A stretch of DNA of 64,000 bases from Clostridia bacterium (GCA_017462735.1 JAFTQO010000009.1:201553-265552); one strand, 5' to 3'. Shown: positions 50,625-61,316, numbered from the stretch's first letter. Notes: a model not told the origin generated them from the letters alone. Numbers and translations are program-made.

Positions 50625-51566
50625 ATGAATAATCTACTGGCAAACAATCCGTCCGTGTCTATTTTCGGGTTGGACGTTACCTACTACGCATTGGTTATTC
50701 TCTGTGGGATTTTGGTGGCGTTTGCCGTCATTTTTTTGCTATTTAAACGCAGAAATATGTCTACCGATTTGCTATTGACCTTTTTTTGCATTTGCTTGCC
50801 TGTGGCGATCCTTACCACCCGTTTGTTTTACTGCATTACGGACGCCGTACCCTTTGAAGACTGGTTTTCTTGGGAGGGGATAAGAAACGGCGGACTTTCC
50901 ATCATCGGCGGGATTTTGGGCGGCGCCGTCAGCGTTATTCTCGTCTGCGTTTTCAAAAAAATCAACTTTTTCCGCGTCGGCGATTGCGTGGTAGTCGGCT
51001 TATTGCTTGCCCAAGCCATCGGCAGATGGGGGAATTATTTCAACCAAGAGGTGTACGGTGCGGAGATTACCAACCCCGCTATGCAATGGTTTCCGTTCGG
51101 GGTAGAAATCGACGGGGAATGGCACTATGCTTTCTTTTTTTACGAAAGCCTCGTCAATTTCCTTTGCGCGATAGCCCTCTTTTGCAACGCTTGGTTTAAC
51201 GATAAAAAACCCAACGGCGTCAACACGGCGATTTACTTTATCAACTACGGTGTGATCCGTTCGATTATGGAGCCTTTGCGCGACCCTCATTATATCCTGT
51301 CGGCAGGCGGGGTTCCTTGGTCGCTCGTATTCTCTATTCTTCTGCTTGTTGCGGGGATAGGGCTGCTCGTCTACGTGCTGGTGAACAACAAGCAAAAAGA
51401 GGGTAAATTTTTCGGCTCGAAAGAGGGGGACCAAAGCGGAATCACCCGTTATATCCAGGACAACAAAGAGGAAGTGGCGTATTTTTCCAAAATCAATATG
51501 ATGTGCAAAAAATACCCTGAAAACTATCGAGAGAAACCTAAAAAATCCAAGGAGGACGAAAAATGA
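50625..51566 (+). CDS. lgt: Prolipoprotein diacylglyceryl transferase
   Basis: 313 residues. It attaches diacylglycerol to the lipobox Cys of lipoproteins. Seven-TM protein with NGGLSIIGGILGG and the Lgt signature GRWGNYFNQEVYG. A longer-than-usual basic cytosolic tail (about 255-313, KKYPENYREKPKKSKEDEK end) follows the last helix. A TTG at 50622 fits the GGAG spacing slightly better; the ATG at 50625 is kept. First gene of a long forward run. Confidence 0.95.
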   Translation: MNNLLANNPSVSIFGLDVTYYALVILCGILVAFAVIFLLFKRRNMSTDLLLTFFCICLPVAILTTRLFYCITDAVPFEDWFSWEGIRNGGLSIIGGILGGAVSVILVCVFKKINFFRVGDCVVVGLLLAQAIGRWGNYFNQEVYGAEITNPAMQWFPFGVEIDGEWHYAFFFYESLVNFLCAIALFCNAWFNDKKPNGVNTAIYFINYGVIRSIMEPLRDPHYILSAGGVPWSLVFSILLLVAGIGLLVYVLVNNKQKEGKFFGSKEGDQSGITRYIQDNKEEVAYFSKINMMCKKYPENYREKPKKSKEDEK

Positions 51567-53020
51567 GAAATTTAACGTTGTTGACGGACTTGTATCAACT
51601 GACGATGGGCTACGGGCTTTTTAAGAATAAGAAACACGAGCAAGAGGTCGTATTCGATTTATTCTTCCGCCGTAACAAGTTAATTACCTATTCGATTGCG
51701 GCAGGGCTGGAACAGGCAATGGAGTATCTCCTCAATTGGCGTTTTGACGACGAGGATATCGCTTATCTTCGTAGTTTGAATTTGTTTGACGAAGATTTCT
51801 TGGCGTATTTAAAAAAGATGCGTTTTACAGGGGACGTATACGCGGTAAGAGAGGGGGAACCCGTCTTCCCCGGTGAGCCGATTTTGACGATAAAAGCGCC
51901 TCTTATCCAAGCGCAGTTTGCAGAGACGGCGCTTCTTAATATCATCAATCACCAGACGCTGATTGCGACCAAATCGGCAAAGATTTGTAGGGCGGCAGGC
52001 AAAGGCGTCGTGATGGAATTCGGACTTAGGCGGGCACAAGGACCCGATGCAGGTATTCACGGCGCGCGCGCGGCGATTATCGGGGGCTGTGCTTCTACCT
52101 CCAACGTCCTTGCAGCCCAGAAGTATCAAGTTCCCGTATCGGGTACGATGGCGCACAGTTGGGTGATGGGTTTTGAAAAGGAAATCGACGCATTCCGCGC
52201 TTATGCGGAATCTTATCCCGACAACTGCTTGCTTTTGGTGGACACGTACAACACTTTGCAAAGTGGTATCCCCAACGCCATCACGGTATTTAAAGAATTA
52301 CGTGCCAAAGGGCATAAACCCAAGGGGATTCGCCTTGACAGCGGCGACTTTGCTTATCTTTCCAAGAAAGCGAGAAAAATGTTGGATGCGGCAGGGTTTG
52401 AGGATGCCATTATCTGCGTATCAGGGGACTTGGAAGAAAGGTCGATGACTTCGCTGATGCACCAAGGCGCAAAGATTGACAGTTGGGGGGTCGGCACAAA
52501 ACTGATTACGTCCGAAGATTTGCCTGCGCTCGGCGGCGTTTACAAGATGGCGGCGATGGTGGAAAAAGACGGCAGTATGACGCCGAAAATCAAACTTTCC
52601 GACAACGTTGAAAAAATCACGAACCCCTCCTTTAAGAGATTGTACCGCTTATACGATAAGGATAGCGGTATGGCGATTGCCGACCTTATCACAACACGGG
52701 AAGAAATCATCGACGAGGAATTGCCTCTTACCATATTCCACCCGCTGGAAACGTGGAAACGTATTACGATGGAAAATTTCTGTGCGGAAGAATTGCAACA
52801 CACGATAGTCAAAGCGGGCAAGTTGGTGTACGAGTTCCCTGCGCTGATGGACGTGCAAGCCTTCTCCAAAAAACGCTTAGCGTCTTTCTGGGAAGAGTAT
52901 TTGCGTCTCGATATGCCACAAATTTATAAGGTGGATTTGTCTCAAAAATTGTTGAATTTGAAGACGAAAATGATTGCCTCTATCCGTGGCGAGCAAGAAG
53001 GGGGAGAGCATGTCAAATAA
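51563..53020 (+). CDS. pncB: Nicotinate phosphoribosyltransferase
   Basis: 485 residues. It makes nicotinate mononucleotide for NAD salvage. Motifs: LLTDLYQLTMGYG at the N-terminus, EFGLRRAQGPDAG (active-site region), SGTMAHSWVM with the phosphorylated-type His, and GIRLDSGDFAYLSK. It overlaps lgt by 4 bp (ATGA). Length and motifs match the short PncB2-like class. Confidence 0.96.
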   Translation: MRNLTLLTDLYQLTMGYGLFKNKKHEQEVVFDLFFRRNKLITYSIAAGLEQAMEYLLNWRFDDEDIAYLRSLNLFDEDFLAYLKKMRFTGDVYAVREGEPVFPGEPILTIKAPLIQAQFAETALLNIINHQTLIATKSAKICRAAGKGVVMEFGLRRAQGPDAGIHGARAAIIGGCASTSNVLAAQKYQVPVSGTMAHSWVMGFEKEIDAFRAYAESYPDNCLLLVDTYNTLQSGIPNAITVFKELRAKGHKPKGIRLDSGDFAYLSKKARKMLDAAGFEDAIICVSGDLEERSMTSLMHQGAKIDSWGVGTKLITSEDLPALGGVYKMAAMVEKDGSMTPKIKLSDNVEKITNPSFKRLYRLYDKDSGMAIADLITTREEIIDEELPLTIFHPLETWKRITMENFCAEELQHTIVKAGKLVYEFPALMDVQAFSKKRLASFWEEYLRLDMPQIYKVDLSQKLLNLKTKMIASIRGEQEGGEHVK

Positions 53021-53627
53021 CGGACAAAAGCCTAAAATGAAAGGGCTGATGAAGGGCTCCTGCCTTTGGGGGATTTTGCTCTTTTTGGTGTTGCTTTTTA
53101 TTGACCAAACGACCAAACTTGCGGCGGATATCTATTTCAATATGCCTAACGCGCCCAAGTCGTTGCCCGTCATCCCTAATTTGATTTCGTTGACGATTAG
53201 TTATAACCGCGGTATCGCTTTTGGCGTGGCGGCGGATTCTAGCACCGCACTCAAACTCGGTATCATCATCGGCACGGGCGTGATGATGGTGGGGATTGCC
53301 GTCCTGTATTTTATGATGGATAAGCGCCGCTCGGTAATCCGTACGGCGCTTGTGATGATATTCAGCGGCGGGGTAGGCAACCTTATCGACAGGCTTTATT
53401 ATCGCGTCTGGGACGCGGCGTCCGCGACGGGCGGAGCCGACGGCGTCCGCGATATGGTAGATTTGAGTAAGTTCGGGCTTGCCGTATGCAATTTTGCCGA
53501 TTTCTTTATCGTAATCGGCGCCATCGTGCTGATTTTAGGCGTGATTTTCTTCGATAAATACGCCGTGATTCCCGTAGGGAAATACAAGGAAATGTCCAAG
53601 GAAGAAGAGGAGAAAGGCAAAAAATGA
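53010..53627 (+). CDS. lspA: Lipoprotein signal peptidase II
   Basis: 205 residues from the ATG at 53010. It cleaves lipoprotein signal peptides after Lgt acts. Four TM segments; catalytic aspartates in GGVGNLIDRLY and CNFADFFIVIG. The loop between them (YYRVWDAASATGGADGVRDMVD) is longer than usual. It overlaps pncB by 11 bp. Confidence 0.95.
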   Translation: MSNNGQKPKMKGLMKGSCLWGILLFLVLLFIDQTTKLAADIYFNMPNAPKSLPVIPNLISLTISYNRGIAFGVAADSSTALKLGIIIGTGVMMVGIAVLYFMMDKRRSVIRTALVMIFSGGVGNLIDRLYYRVWDAASATGGADGVRDMVDLSKFGLAVCNFADFFIVIGAIVLILGVIFFDKYAVIPVGKYKEMSKEEEEKGKK

Positions 53628-54571
53628 GCACGGATAAACGGCTGTTTATCGCGGAGGAGAACGGGAAACGCTTGGACGTATTTTTGAGTGAACAAACGGA
53701 AGAGTTTACCCGTTCCAGGATAAAAAAACTGATTGAAGAAGGCTGTGTAAAAGTCGGCGGTGCCGTGGCTAAAAAATGCGGGGACGTCGTCAAAGCGGGG
53801 GTAGAGGTTACGCTGGAAGTACCCATGCCCGTAGAGATGGACGCAAAGCCTGAAAATATCCCTCTGGATATCCTCTATCAGGACGAGGACTTGGCGGTGA
53901 TTAACAAGCCCAAGGGGATGACGGTACACGCGGGTAGCGGCAATACGGAGGGTACTCTCGTCAACGCGTTGTTGTTTGCGCTGGATAGTTTAAGTGGTAT
54001 CGGCGGCGTGCTTCGCCCCGGTATCGTACACAGGATAGACAAGGACACGACGGGACTTCTCGTCGTGGCGAAAAACGATTTTTCTCACGTATCTCTCGCC
54101 AAACAAATCGCAGAAAAGACCTGTCGGCGTATCTATTACGCATTGCTCGAAGGCAACGTAAAAGAGGATAGCGGGCGTATCGTCACGGAGATTGCTAGAC
54201 ACAAAACGGAACGCAAACAAATGGCGGTGGTCAGGGACGGCGAGGGGAAGATTGCCGTGACGGATTACGAGGTCGTTTGTCGATTCGGTGGAGATTTTAC
54301 TTTATGTAAATTTGCATTGCAGACGGGCAGGACGCACCAAATCCGCGTCCATGCAAAACACGTCGGGCATCCCGTGGTGGGAGACCCCGTATACGGGTTT
54401 AAAAGACAAAAACTGCACGTAGAGGACGGGCAACTGTTGCACGCACACACCCTCTCGTTTACCCACCCGCGCACGGGCGAGTCGATGACGTTTACCGCGC
54501 CCCTGCCGGCAGGCTTTGAAGAAATCTTGCAGAAACTCAAAAAGAAGTACGCCGTGGAGGTGACGATATGA
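53624..54571 (+). CDS. RluD-type 23S rRNA pseudouridine synthase
   Basis: 315 residues. N-terminal S4 RNA-binding domain (about 15-70), then the synthase domain with RIDKDTTGLLVVAKN (catalytic Asp139) and a late GRTHQIRVHAKHVGHPVVGDPVYG. It overlaps lspA by 4 bp; lspA-rluD adjacency is widespread in bacteria. Confidence 0.95.
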   Translation: MSTDKRLFIAEENGKRLDVFLSEQTEEFTRSRIKKLIEEGCVKVGGAVAKKCGDVVKAGVEVTLEVPMPVEMDAKPENIPLDILYQDEDLAVINKPKGMTVHAGSGNTEGTLVNALLFALDSLSGIGGVLRPGIVHRIDKDTTGLLVVAKNDFSHVSLAKQIAEKTCRRIYYALLEGNVKEDSGRIVTEIARHKTERKQMAVVRDGEGKIAVTDYEVVCRFGGDFTLCKFALQTGRTHQIRVHAKHVGHPVVGDPVYGFKRQKLHVEDGQLLHAHTLSFTHPRTGESMTFTAPLPAGFEEILQKLKKKYAVEVTI

Positions 54572-55110
54572 AAGAAATATTGAACAGCGTTGCGCTGGAA
54601 AAGGTGCTGAAACGCCTTTCACACGAAATAGCCGAACGCAACGAAAATTTAGACGACGTCGTGTTGTTGGGTATCCGTACCCGCGGGGTCGCCGTGGCAA
54701 AACGCATCCAAAAATGTATGCAGGACAGCGAAGGGATAACCCTGCCGTTGGGGATTTTGGACGTTACGTTGTACCGTGACGACATCTTGACTTGCGAGAC
54801 GGAACTTATCGGCTCGGAAATCAACTTTTCGCTGGAAGGAAAGACGGTGATTTTGTGCGACGACGTATTGTATACGGGTCGTACCGTCCGCGCAGCAATT
54901 TCCGCCCTGTTTGCCCACGGTAGCAAAATGGGCAGAGCGGCAAAAATCCAACTGCTCGAAGTTGTGGATAGAGGGCATAGAGAGTTGCCTTTCCGCGCCG
55001 ATTTTATCGGTAAAAACATCCCGACGTCCTCGCAGGAAAAGGTGTTTGTGCGTCTGCAAGAAACGGACGGGGTAGAAGGTGTGTTCTTGCGCACGGAAAA
55101 CGAACGGTAA
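54568..55110 (+). CDS. pyrR: Pyrimidine operon attenuator / uracil phosphoribosyltransferase
   Basis: 180 residues. PRPP-binding loop VILCDDVLYTGRTVRAA; LGIRTRGVAVAKRI near the start. It binds pyr mRNA when UMP is high. Overlaps rluD by 4 bp. No pyr biosynthesis genes or PyrR-binding leader are nearby, so it acts in trans. Confidence 0.95.
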   Translation: MKEILNSVALEKVLKRLSHEIAERNENLDDVVLLGIRTRGVAVAKRIQKCMQDSEGITLPLGILDVTLYRDDILTCETELIGSEINFSLEGKTVILCDDVLYTGRTVRAAISALFAHGSKMGRAAKIQLLEVVDRGHRELPFRADFIGKNIPTSSQEKVFVRLQETDGVEGVFLRTENER

Positions 55111-55123
55111 AAGGAAAGAAAGT

Positions 55124-56431
55124 ATGTTGAAAATTGCCAAAGTAAAAAAAGGGGGCTTAGGGCATTGCCTGGGCTTAGACAGGGGGGATGAAATCGTCGC
55201 GTTTGACGGCGAAGAATGCGTAGACGAGTTGGACTACGCTTACGTCCTCTCCTCTTCGGCGTTTTCAATGACGGTACGCAGTAAACAAGGGGAACTTGTG
55301 GACGTGCAGGTGGAAAAGGAAGAGGACGAAACGCTGGACGTGGAGTTTGAAAAGGAAGAAAAAATCCGCACCTGTCACAATAAATGCCTCTTTTGTTTCG
55401 TCGACCAAATGCCTAAGGGGATGCGTGAGACGTTGTACGTCAAAGACGACGATTACGCGATGAGTTTTACTTGCGGCAACTTCGTGACTTTGACAAACCT
55501 CAAAGATTGCGAGTTGGATAGGATTATCCGCTTGAAGATGTCCCCGTTGTACGTGTCCGTACATACGATGAACCCCGATTTGCGTTGCAAACTGCTTACC
55601 AATCGCTTTGCGGGCAAGATAGTTGACCAGATAGAAAAATTGGTGGCGGGAGGTATCTCCCTGCATTGTCAGGCGGTGGTCGTGCCCGGGCTCAACGACG
55701 GAGAAGAACTTGCCTACACGGCAAGAGAACTTTTTAAATATTATCCTGCGGTGCGCGACCTTGCGTGCGTGCCGACGGGACTAACCAAGTACCGTGACGG
55801 ATTGCACCCGATAGCCGACGTGGACAAGTCGTATTGCGAAAAGATGCTTTCGTTAATCGACGACCTCAATGCGGAATTCGGCGTTCCCTTCCTGCTCCCC
55901 GCCGACGAATATTTCGTGCGCGCGGGAAGAGAACTAAAACCCGTTTCTTTTTACGGCGATTTTTCGCAGATAGAAAACGGGATAGGGATGACGAGTAAGT
56001 TTTTGCAAGAATTTTCAGACGGATTGCAGGCGTTGCCCGATAACCTCCGCTTTAAAAAAGGCAAAAAAAGTTTGCTTATCAGCGGGGTCTCGGCGGCGAA
56101 AATTTTGCCGTCTGCCGTCAAAAAAGCAGAAGAAAAAATTGCAGGATTGTCGGTGGCGGTATTGCCTGTCGAAAACGAGTTTTTTGGCAAAAGCGTGACT
56201 TGCACGGGATTGCTTACGGGCAGGGATATCGTGGCGGCGGTAAAAGAGTATGAAAAAGAAACGGGCAGGGTAGACGAAATCGTCTTGCCTGCCGATACGA
56301 TGAAGGAATTTGAAGAGGTATTTCTTTGCGGGATGACCTTAAAAGAAATGCGAAAGGCGTTGCCAAAGAGTAAAATTCGCGTCAACCGTAAAGGGGGCGC
56401 AGGGCTCGTAGAGATATTGGCGACGAAATAA
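55124..56431 (+). CDS. DUF512 protein with PDZ-like domain and radical-SAM-type cysteines
   Basis: 435 residues from the ATG at 55124 (AGGAAAG site). An N-terminal PDZ-like domain (GLDRGDEIVAFDGE) leads to CHNKCLFCFVDQMPKGMR with Cys84, Cys88 and Cys91 in CxxxCxxC spacing, then a TIM-barrel-like part and a C-terminal domain. This family regularly sits directly before der, as here; its reaction is not known to me. Confidence 0.88.
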   Translation: MLKIAKVKKGGLGHCLGLDRGDEIVAFDGEECVDELDYAYVLSSSAFSMTVRSKQGELVDVQVEKEEDETLDVEFEKEEKIRTCHNKCLFCFVDQMPKGMRETLYVKDDDYAMSFTCGNFVTLTNLKDCELDRIIRLKMSPLYVSVHTMNPDLRCKLLTNRFAGKIVDQIEKLVAGGISLHCQAVVVPGLNDGEELAYTARELFKYYPAVRDLACVPTGLTKYRDGLHPIADVDKSYCEKMLSLIDDLNAEFGVPFLLPADEYFVRAGRELKPVSFYGDFSQIENGIGMTSKFLQEFSDGLQALPDNLRFKKGKKSLLISGVSAAKILPSAVKKAEEKIAGLSVAVLPVENEFFGKSVTCTGLLTGRDIVAAVKEYEKETGRVDEIVLPADTMKEFEEVFLCGMTLKEMRKALPKSKIRVNRKGGAGLVEILATK

Positions 56432-56442
56432 AGGAGGGAGAG

Positions 56443-57756
56443 ATGGCAAATCCTTTGATAGCCCTGGTGGGGCGTCCCAACGTAGGGAAAAGCACCTTTT
56501 TTAATAAAGTAGCGGGGCGGAAAATTTCCATCACCGAAGATAGACCCGGGGTTACCCGTGATAGGTTATACGCGGATGCGACTTGGCGTGGAAAACACTT
56601 CACGATGGTGGATACGGGCGGTATCGAACTCAAATCCCAAGACGTGATGTGGAAGGAAATCGCTAAACAAGCGGAAGTCGCTATCGAGACCGCTGACGTT
56701 ATCTTGTTTTTTACAGACGGACGGGAAGGACTTTCTACGTCCGATTATGACGTGGCGGACATCTTACGCAGAAGCAAAAAACCCATTATTTTAGTCGTCA
56801 ACAAAATCGACGATTATTCCCCTGAGAAAATATTCGAGTTCTATTCGCTTGGGCTTGGAGAACCGTATCCCGTTTCGGCGGAACACTCTCAAGGGATAGG
56901 GGACGTCTTGGATGAGGCGGTAGCCTATTTCCCTGACAACACGAAAGAGGAGACCCCCTCTTTAAAAATTGCCGTCGTCGGCAAACCCAACGCAGGGAAG
57001 TCTAGCCTCGTTAACAAGTTGCTCGGTAGCGAGAGAAGCATCGTTACCCCCATGGCAGGGACGACCCGTGACGCTATCGATACGCTGTTTGAAAGGAATG
57101 GTAAGGCGTATACCATCATCGATACGGCGGGGATAAGGAAGAAAAAGAGCGTGGACGACGACGTGGAGTATTACAGCAATATGCGCGCCTTTGACGCGGT
57201 GCGCAGAAGTGACGTCTGTTTGCTGGTCGTCGATTGCCAAGAGGGGTTGACCGAACAGGACGTTAAAATTATCGGCTACGTGCACGAACAGGGCAAACCG
57301 TCCGTCATCTTGATGAACAAATGGGATTTGATTGAAAAGGATACCCACACCGTCAACAAGTTCGAAGAAAAACTCAAAGAGGACTTGAAATTTATGGACT
57401 ACTTCAAGTCGGTGTACATTTCGGCAAAGACGGGGCAACGGGTGGATAAAATTTTGGCGGCGGCAGAAGAAGTTTACGCGCACGCCTCTTTCCGTGTGCC
57501 TACGGGCGCGCTGAACGACTTAATCGGCGATGCGATTCGCATGCAGGAGCCTCCCTCTTATTTGGGGCGCCGTATGCGTGTGTTCTTCTCTTCGCAAGTG
57601 GGGGTGTGCCCGCCTTTATTCGTCCTGCACGTCAACGACGAAGGGCTGTTGCATTTCTCCTATCAGCGGTATTTGGAAAACACCATCCGCAACGCGTACG
57701 ATTTTTCGGGCACGCCCATAAAAATCGTGGTACGGGAAAAACAAGACGAGGAATAA
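56443..57756 (+). CDS. der: Ribosome assembly GTPase Der (EngA)
   Basis: 437 residues with two tandem GTPase domains: GRPNVGKST at 8 and GKPNAGKSS at about 182, DTGG and DTAG switch motifs, NKID and NKWD specificity motifs, and the C-terminal KH-like domain ending in GTPIKIVVREK. Essential for 50S assembly. GGAGGGAG precedes the ATG. Confidence 0.98.
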   Translation: MANPLIALVGRPNVGKSTFFNKVAGRKISITEDRPGVTRDRLYADATWRGKHFTMVDTGGIELKSQDVMWKEIAKQAEVAIETADVILFFTDGREGLSTSDYDVADILRRSKKPIILVVNKIDDYSPEKIFEFYSLGLGEPYPVSAEHSQGIGDVLDEAVAYFPDNTKEETPSLKIAVVGKPNAGKSSLVNKLLGSERSIVTPMAGTTRDAIDTLFERNGKAYTIIDTAGIRKKKSVDDDVEYYSNMRAFDAVRRSDVCLLVVDCQEGLTEQDVKIIGYVHEQGKPSVILMNKWDLIEKDTHTVNKFEEKLKEDLKFMDYFKSVYISAKTGQRVDKILAAAEEVYAHASFRVPTGALNDLIGDAIRMQEPPSYLGRRMRVFFSSQVGVCPPLFVLHVNDEGLLHFSYQRYLENTIRNAYDFSGTPIKIVVREKQDEE

Positions 57757-57771
57757 AACGGGATAACGACT

Positions 57772-58515
57772 ATGAAAGTTTTTGATTTTTCCACCGATTG
57801 GTGGCAGTTTGTCCTGATGGCGGTAGTTTCTTATTTAATCGGCTGCTTTAACTTTGCCGTCGTCATTGCAAAACTCAAACATAAAGATATTAGGAAAATC
57901 GGTAGCGGCAACCCCGGCACGATGAATATGAGTCGGGAATTCGGCGCGTGGGTGGGTATCGTCACCTTCTTGCTCGATGCCTTTAAGGGTGGTATTCCCG
58001 CCGTTATTTCCTTCTTTATCTATCGTAACACTGTCTTTGCGGGGACGGGCGTTGCCGTCAGTGACGTCACGAGATTTTTCTGTGGTATGTTCGTCATTAT
58101 CGGGCACGTATTCCCCGTTACGATGCGCTTTAAAGGAGGCAAGGGGGTTGCGTCGACGCTGGGCTTAATGTGGCTTTGCGTGGGTACGGAAAACCCTTGG
58201 TTTTTACTGATTGGCGCAGGGATTATGTTGACCTTGCTTGTGACCATTACGCTCATTAAATACGGTTCTCTGTGTTCCCTTGTCTACGTGGCGGGGATGG
58301 CGGCATGGCAGGTAATTATCTTACTGCAACGGTATCCCGTATTCAGCGGGTACGTCGTATGGGCGCTGATGATGATTTTTGCCGTGGTCTTGCTTGTCTG
58401 GGTGTCGCACCGCAAAAATCTTATAAAGATTTTCAGCGGCGAAGAACACGTCACCTCCTTCTTTAAAAAGAAAAAGAAGAAGACGAGTGCTCTCAACAAG
58501 GAGGAAACAAAATGA
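57772..58515 (+). CDS. plsY: Glycerol-3-phosphate acyltransferase PlsY
   Basis: 247 residues. It acylates glycerol-3-phosphate from acyl-phosphate. Motifs: [16 protein letters not shown], the second loop [18 protein letters not shown], and a third near YGSL. It is about 40 residues longer than typical PlsY because of a basic tail ([15 protein letters not shown]). der-plsY order is common. Confidence 0.94.
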   Translation: MKVFDFSTDWWQFVLMAVVSYLIGCFNFAVVIAKLKHKDIRKIGSGNPGTMNMSREFGAWVGIVTFLLDAFKGGIPAVISFFIYRNTVFAGTGVAVSDVTRFFCGMFVIIGHVFPVTMRFKGGKGVASTLGLMWLCVGTENPWFLLIGAGIMLTLLVTITLIKYGSLCSLVYVAGMAAWQVIILLQRYPVFSGYVVWALMMIFAVVLLVWVSHRKNLIKIFSGEEHVTSFFKKKKKKTSALNKEETK

Positions 58516-59717
58516 AGATAGCAGTAGCAGGTACTGGATACGTCGGGTTATCGATTTCGATATTATTATCGCAAAACCATGAAGTAACGGCAGTAGATAT
58601 TTTGCCGCAAAAAGTGGAGATGATCAATCGGCGGACATCTCCTATCCGAGATAACGAAATAGAAAAATATCTGTCTCAAAAGCCTCTTTCCTTGACGGCG
58701 ACGACGGATGGGAAAAGCGCCTATCGCGAGGCAAAATTCGTGGTTGTTGCGACGCCTACCAATTACGATGAGGAAAGCAATTTCTTTGATACGTCGGCAG
58801 TCGAAAGTGTGATTAAGGAGGTTTCGGCGGTAAATCCCGAGGCTTATATCGTCATTAAATCGACGGTACCTATCGGTTATACGCAAAGGATTAGAGAAGA
58901 GTCTGGCAATCGTCGTATTTTGTTCTCCCCCGAGTTTTTACGGGAGGGAAAAGCGTTGTACGATAATCTTTATCCTTCCCGCATCGTCATCGGTACCGAT
59001 TTACAGGACGAGGAACTTTCTGCCGCGGCAAGAGAGTTTGCTTCCCTTTTACAGCAAGGGGCAGAGAAAAAGGACGTGCCTACGCTCGTTATGGGCTTTA
59101 CGGAGGCAGAGGCGGTAAAGTTATTTGCCAACACCTATCTCGCCCTTCGGGTGGCGTATTTTAACGAGTTGGATACTTATGCGGAGATGAAAGGGCTGGA
59201 TGCCAAGCAAATCATAGACGCGATTTGTATGGATAGCCGCATCGGCAATTATTACAACAACCCTTCTTTTGGGTACGGCGGCTATTGCTTGCCGAAAGAC
59301 ACCAAGCAACTTTTAGCCAACTACAAAGAAGTTCCTGAAAAATTGATGGAAGCCATCGTAACGGCCAATCAAACGCGCAAGGAGTTCGTTGCCGACAGAA
59401 TATACGAAAAAGCATTGGCGTCGGGTGATTCGGTGCCGACGGTAGGGGTATTCCGCTTGACGATGAAGGCAAATTCCGACAACTTTAGGCAATGTTCGGT
59501 ACAAGGCGTGATTGAGCGTTTAAAGGCGCGTGGCGCGGAAGTAATCATTTACGAGCCCGTATTAAAAACGGAAACGGAATATTTCGGCTGTAGGGTGGAA
59601 AAAGATTTGTCCTGTTTTAAACGGGACGCGCAAGTGATTGTAGCCAACCGCTTAGAGGATTGTCTTAGGGACGTTACAGAAAAAGTCTATACGCGCGATT
59701 TGTATTGCAGAGACTAA
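58512..59717 (+). CDS. UDP-glucose/GDP-mannose dehydrogenase family protein
   Basis: 401 residues. N-terminal Rossmann [29 protein letters not shown], and the catalytic Cys in [14 protein letters not shown]. It oxidises a nucleotide-hexose to a uronic acid for surface polysaccharide. The start overlaps plsY by 4 bp. It opens a cell-envelope block with the downstream licD gene. Confidence 0.93.
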   Translation: MKIAVAGTGYVGLSISILLSQNHEVTAVDILPQKVEMINRRTSPIRDNEIEKYLSQKPLSLTATTDGKSAYREAKFVVVATPTNYDEESNFFDTSAVESVIKEVSAVNPEAYIVIKSTVPIGYTQRIREESGNRRILFSPEFLREGKALYDNLYPSRIVIGTDLQDEELSAAAREFASLLQQGAEKKDVPTLVMGFTEAEAVKLFANTYLALRVAYFNELDTYAEMKGLDAKQIIDAICMDSRIGNYYNNPSFGYGGYCLPKDTKQLLANYKEVPEKLMEAIVTANQTRKEFVADRIYEKALASGDSVPTVGVFRLTMKANSDNFRQCSVQGVIERLKARGAEVIIYEPVLKTETEYFGCRVEKDLSCFKRDAQVIVANRLEDCLRDVTEKVYTRDLYCRD

Positions 59718-59744
59718 ATAAGTACGGTTTTTAGCGGGGTAGGT

Positions 59745-60464
59745 ATGCAAATAACGGAAGAAAAGGCGCAAAAGTATCTTTGTAAGGATAGGCTGTTGTA
59801 TGCGGATATGCTAGACTGTATTCGCTTGGGGAAAGCGAAGATATTGTCCGTGGCTTCTAATGCCGTCCTTATAGAAGACGTTACTTGCGGCATTTGCGCG
59901 TTTGCGGCGGAGGACGAAGATAGCGGACGACGGGCATTGCGTGCCTTAGATAAGAACTTTGGCGGTTGGATTGTCGCGCACGGCGAAGAAGCGCGCGCCG
60001 CGGTCTACGCGACGTTTCCCATAAAGCAAGAAACTAAGACGTTGCAAGTCGTGTACTTACAAGACGCCGTGGAATATACACGCACGCTTACCTTTCGTTT
60101 TCCCGATGAAAACCAGTTGCAAATTATTAAAGATAATTACGACAGGGAGAGCCCTGAAAATATCCAAGGGATATTTGAAAGGCGGGAACTGTTCGTCGCG
60201 TTAAAGTGTGAAAACGGGCAGGAAAAATTCGTCGGTTTTATCGGTTTTCACCCCGAGGGGAGTATGGGGCTTTTGTATATTTTTCCCGAGTATCGCCGTA
60301 AGGGGTATGCCGAGGAAACGGAAAGTTTTTTGATGGAAGAGTGCTTAAAAAGAGGAAAAATCCCTTACGGACACGTCGTTTTCGGCAATGAAGCGAGTAT
60401 GCGTTTACAAAAGAAATTAGGCTTTGAACAAGCGTCGCAGTACGTATATTGGTTGCGTCGCTAA
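59745..60464 (+). CDS. GNAT acetyltransferase
   Basis: 239 residues. The C-terminal half has the GNAT acetyl-CoA loop (LLYIFPEYRRKGYAEETESFLMEECLKRG) and a final beta-bulge (LQKKLGFEQASQYVYWLRR). The N-terminal 110 residues form a separate domain with no clear match. Acceptor unknown; it sits between a sugar dehydrogenase gene and licD. Confidence 0.8.
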   Translation: MQITEEKAQKYLCKDRLLYADMLDCIRLGKAKILSVASNAVLIEDVTCGICAFAAEDEDSGRRALRALDKNFGGWIVAHGEEARAAVYATFPIKQETKTLQVVYLQDAVEYTRTLTFRFPDENQLQIIKDNYDRESPENIQGIFERRELFVALKCENGQEKFVGFIGFHPEGSMGLLYIFPEYRRKGYAEETESFLMEECLKRGKIPYGHVVFGNEASMRLQKKLGFEQASQYVYWLRR

Positions 60465-60476
60465 ATAGGAGGAATT

Positions 60477-61316
60477 ATGCAGTTATCGGCACAGGATAGA
60501 GAAAAATTAAAAGAAATTCAAGTAAATATGCTCAAGAATTTCATCGCGGTATGTGAAAAATTAGGGCTAACCTACTATGCGCTTGGGGGTACGGTATTAG
60601 GGGCGATTCGCCACGGCGGCTATATCCCTTGGGACGACGATATCGACGTGGGATTGATGAGAAAGGACTACGAAGTTTTTGTTAAGGAAGGACAAAAGTA
60701 CTTAAAAGACGGCTACTTTTTACAGACGTACGATATGGATAAATTCCCTATCAATTTTGCCAAGATTCGAGATGAAAATACGACGTTTGTAGAGAGTACG
60801 ACGGCGCATATCAAAGGGGTAAGTAACGGCGCCTATATAGATATCTTTCCGTTGGATTACTACCCTGAGGTGAAAGGAAAAGCCTACCATAAGAAGAAGC
60901 GTAAATACGAAACGTTTATGATTGCTGCCGCAGGCTATCGCAATTTGTCGATGAAGACGAGATTGCGCCAAATGTGGGGCAAGGTATTGATAACCTTAAA
61001 CCCTTCTTTAAACAGCGTGGAAAAAATCATCAAAAAACGGGAAGAGTTATTTGCTTCTGTGACGGAGTCGACGGTGATTGCCAATAACTGCGGCGCTTGG
61101 GATGAGAAAGAAGTGATGCCTATCTCGGTGTTTGGGAAAGGGGTAAAAGTTGCTTTTGAGGATATTCAAATACTCGTCCCCGAAAACTACGACGAGTATT
61201 TGACCCGTCTGTACGGCGATTATATGACGCCGCCTCCTGTAGACAAGCAAGTCCCCCATCACGCCGTGACCGATTTTAGCGCGGAAGAAAGTTATAAGAC
61301 GAGGCTGGGAAGATGA
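60477..61316 (+). CDS. LicD family phosphocholine-type transferase
   Basis: 279 residues. The LicD nucleotidyltransferase-like core is clear: YYALGGTVLGAIRHGGYIPWDDDIDVGLMR, then DIFPLDYYP. LicD proteins transfer phosphocholine (or related phospho-alcohols) from CDP-choline onto teichoic acid or glycans. It pairs logically with the LicC-like enzyme at 12645-13529, although the two loci are 47 kb apart. GGAGG precedes the ATG; the next gene overlaps by 4 bp. Confidence 0.9.
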   Translation: MQLSAQDREKLKEIQVNMLKNFIAVCEKLGLTYYALGGTVLGAIRHGGYIPWDDDIDVGLMRKDYEVFVKEGQKYLKDGYFLQTYDMDKFPINFAKIRDENTTFVESTTAHIKGVSNGAYIDIFPLDYYPEVKGKAYHKKKRKYETFMIAAAGYRNLSMKTRLRQMWGKVLITLNPSLNSVEKIIKKREELFASVTESTVIANNCGAWDEKEVMPISVFGKGVKVAFEDIQILVPENYDEYLTRLYGDYMTPPPVDKQVPHHAVTDFSAEESYKTRLGR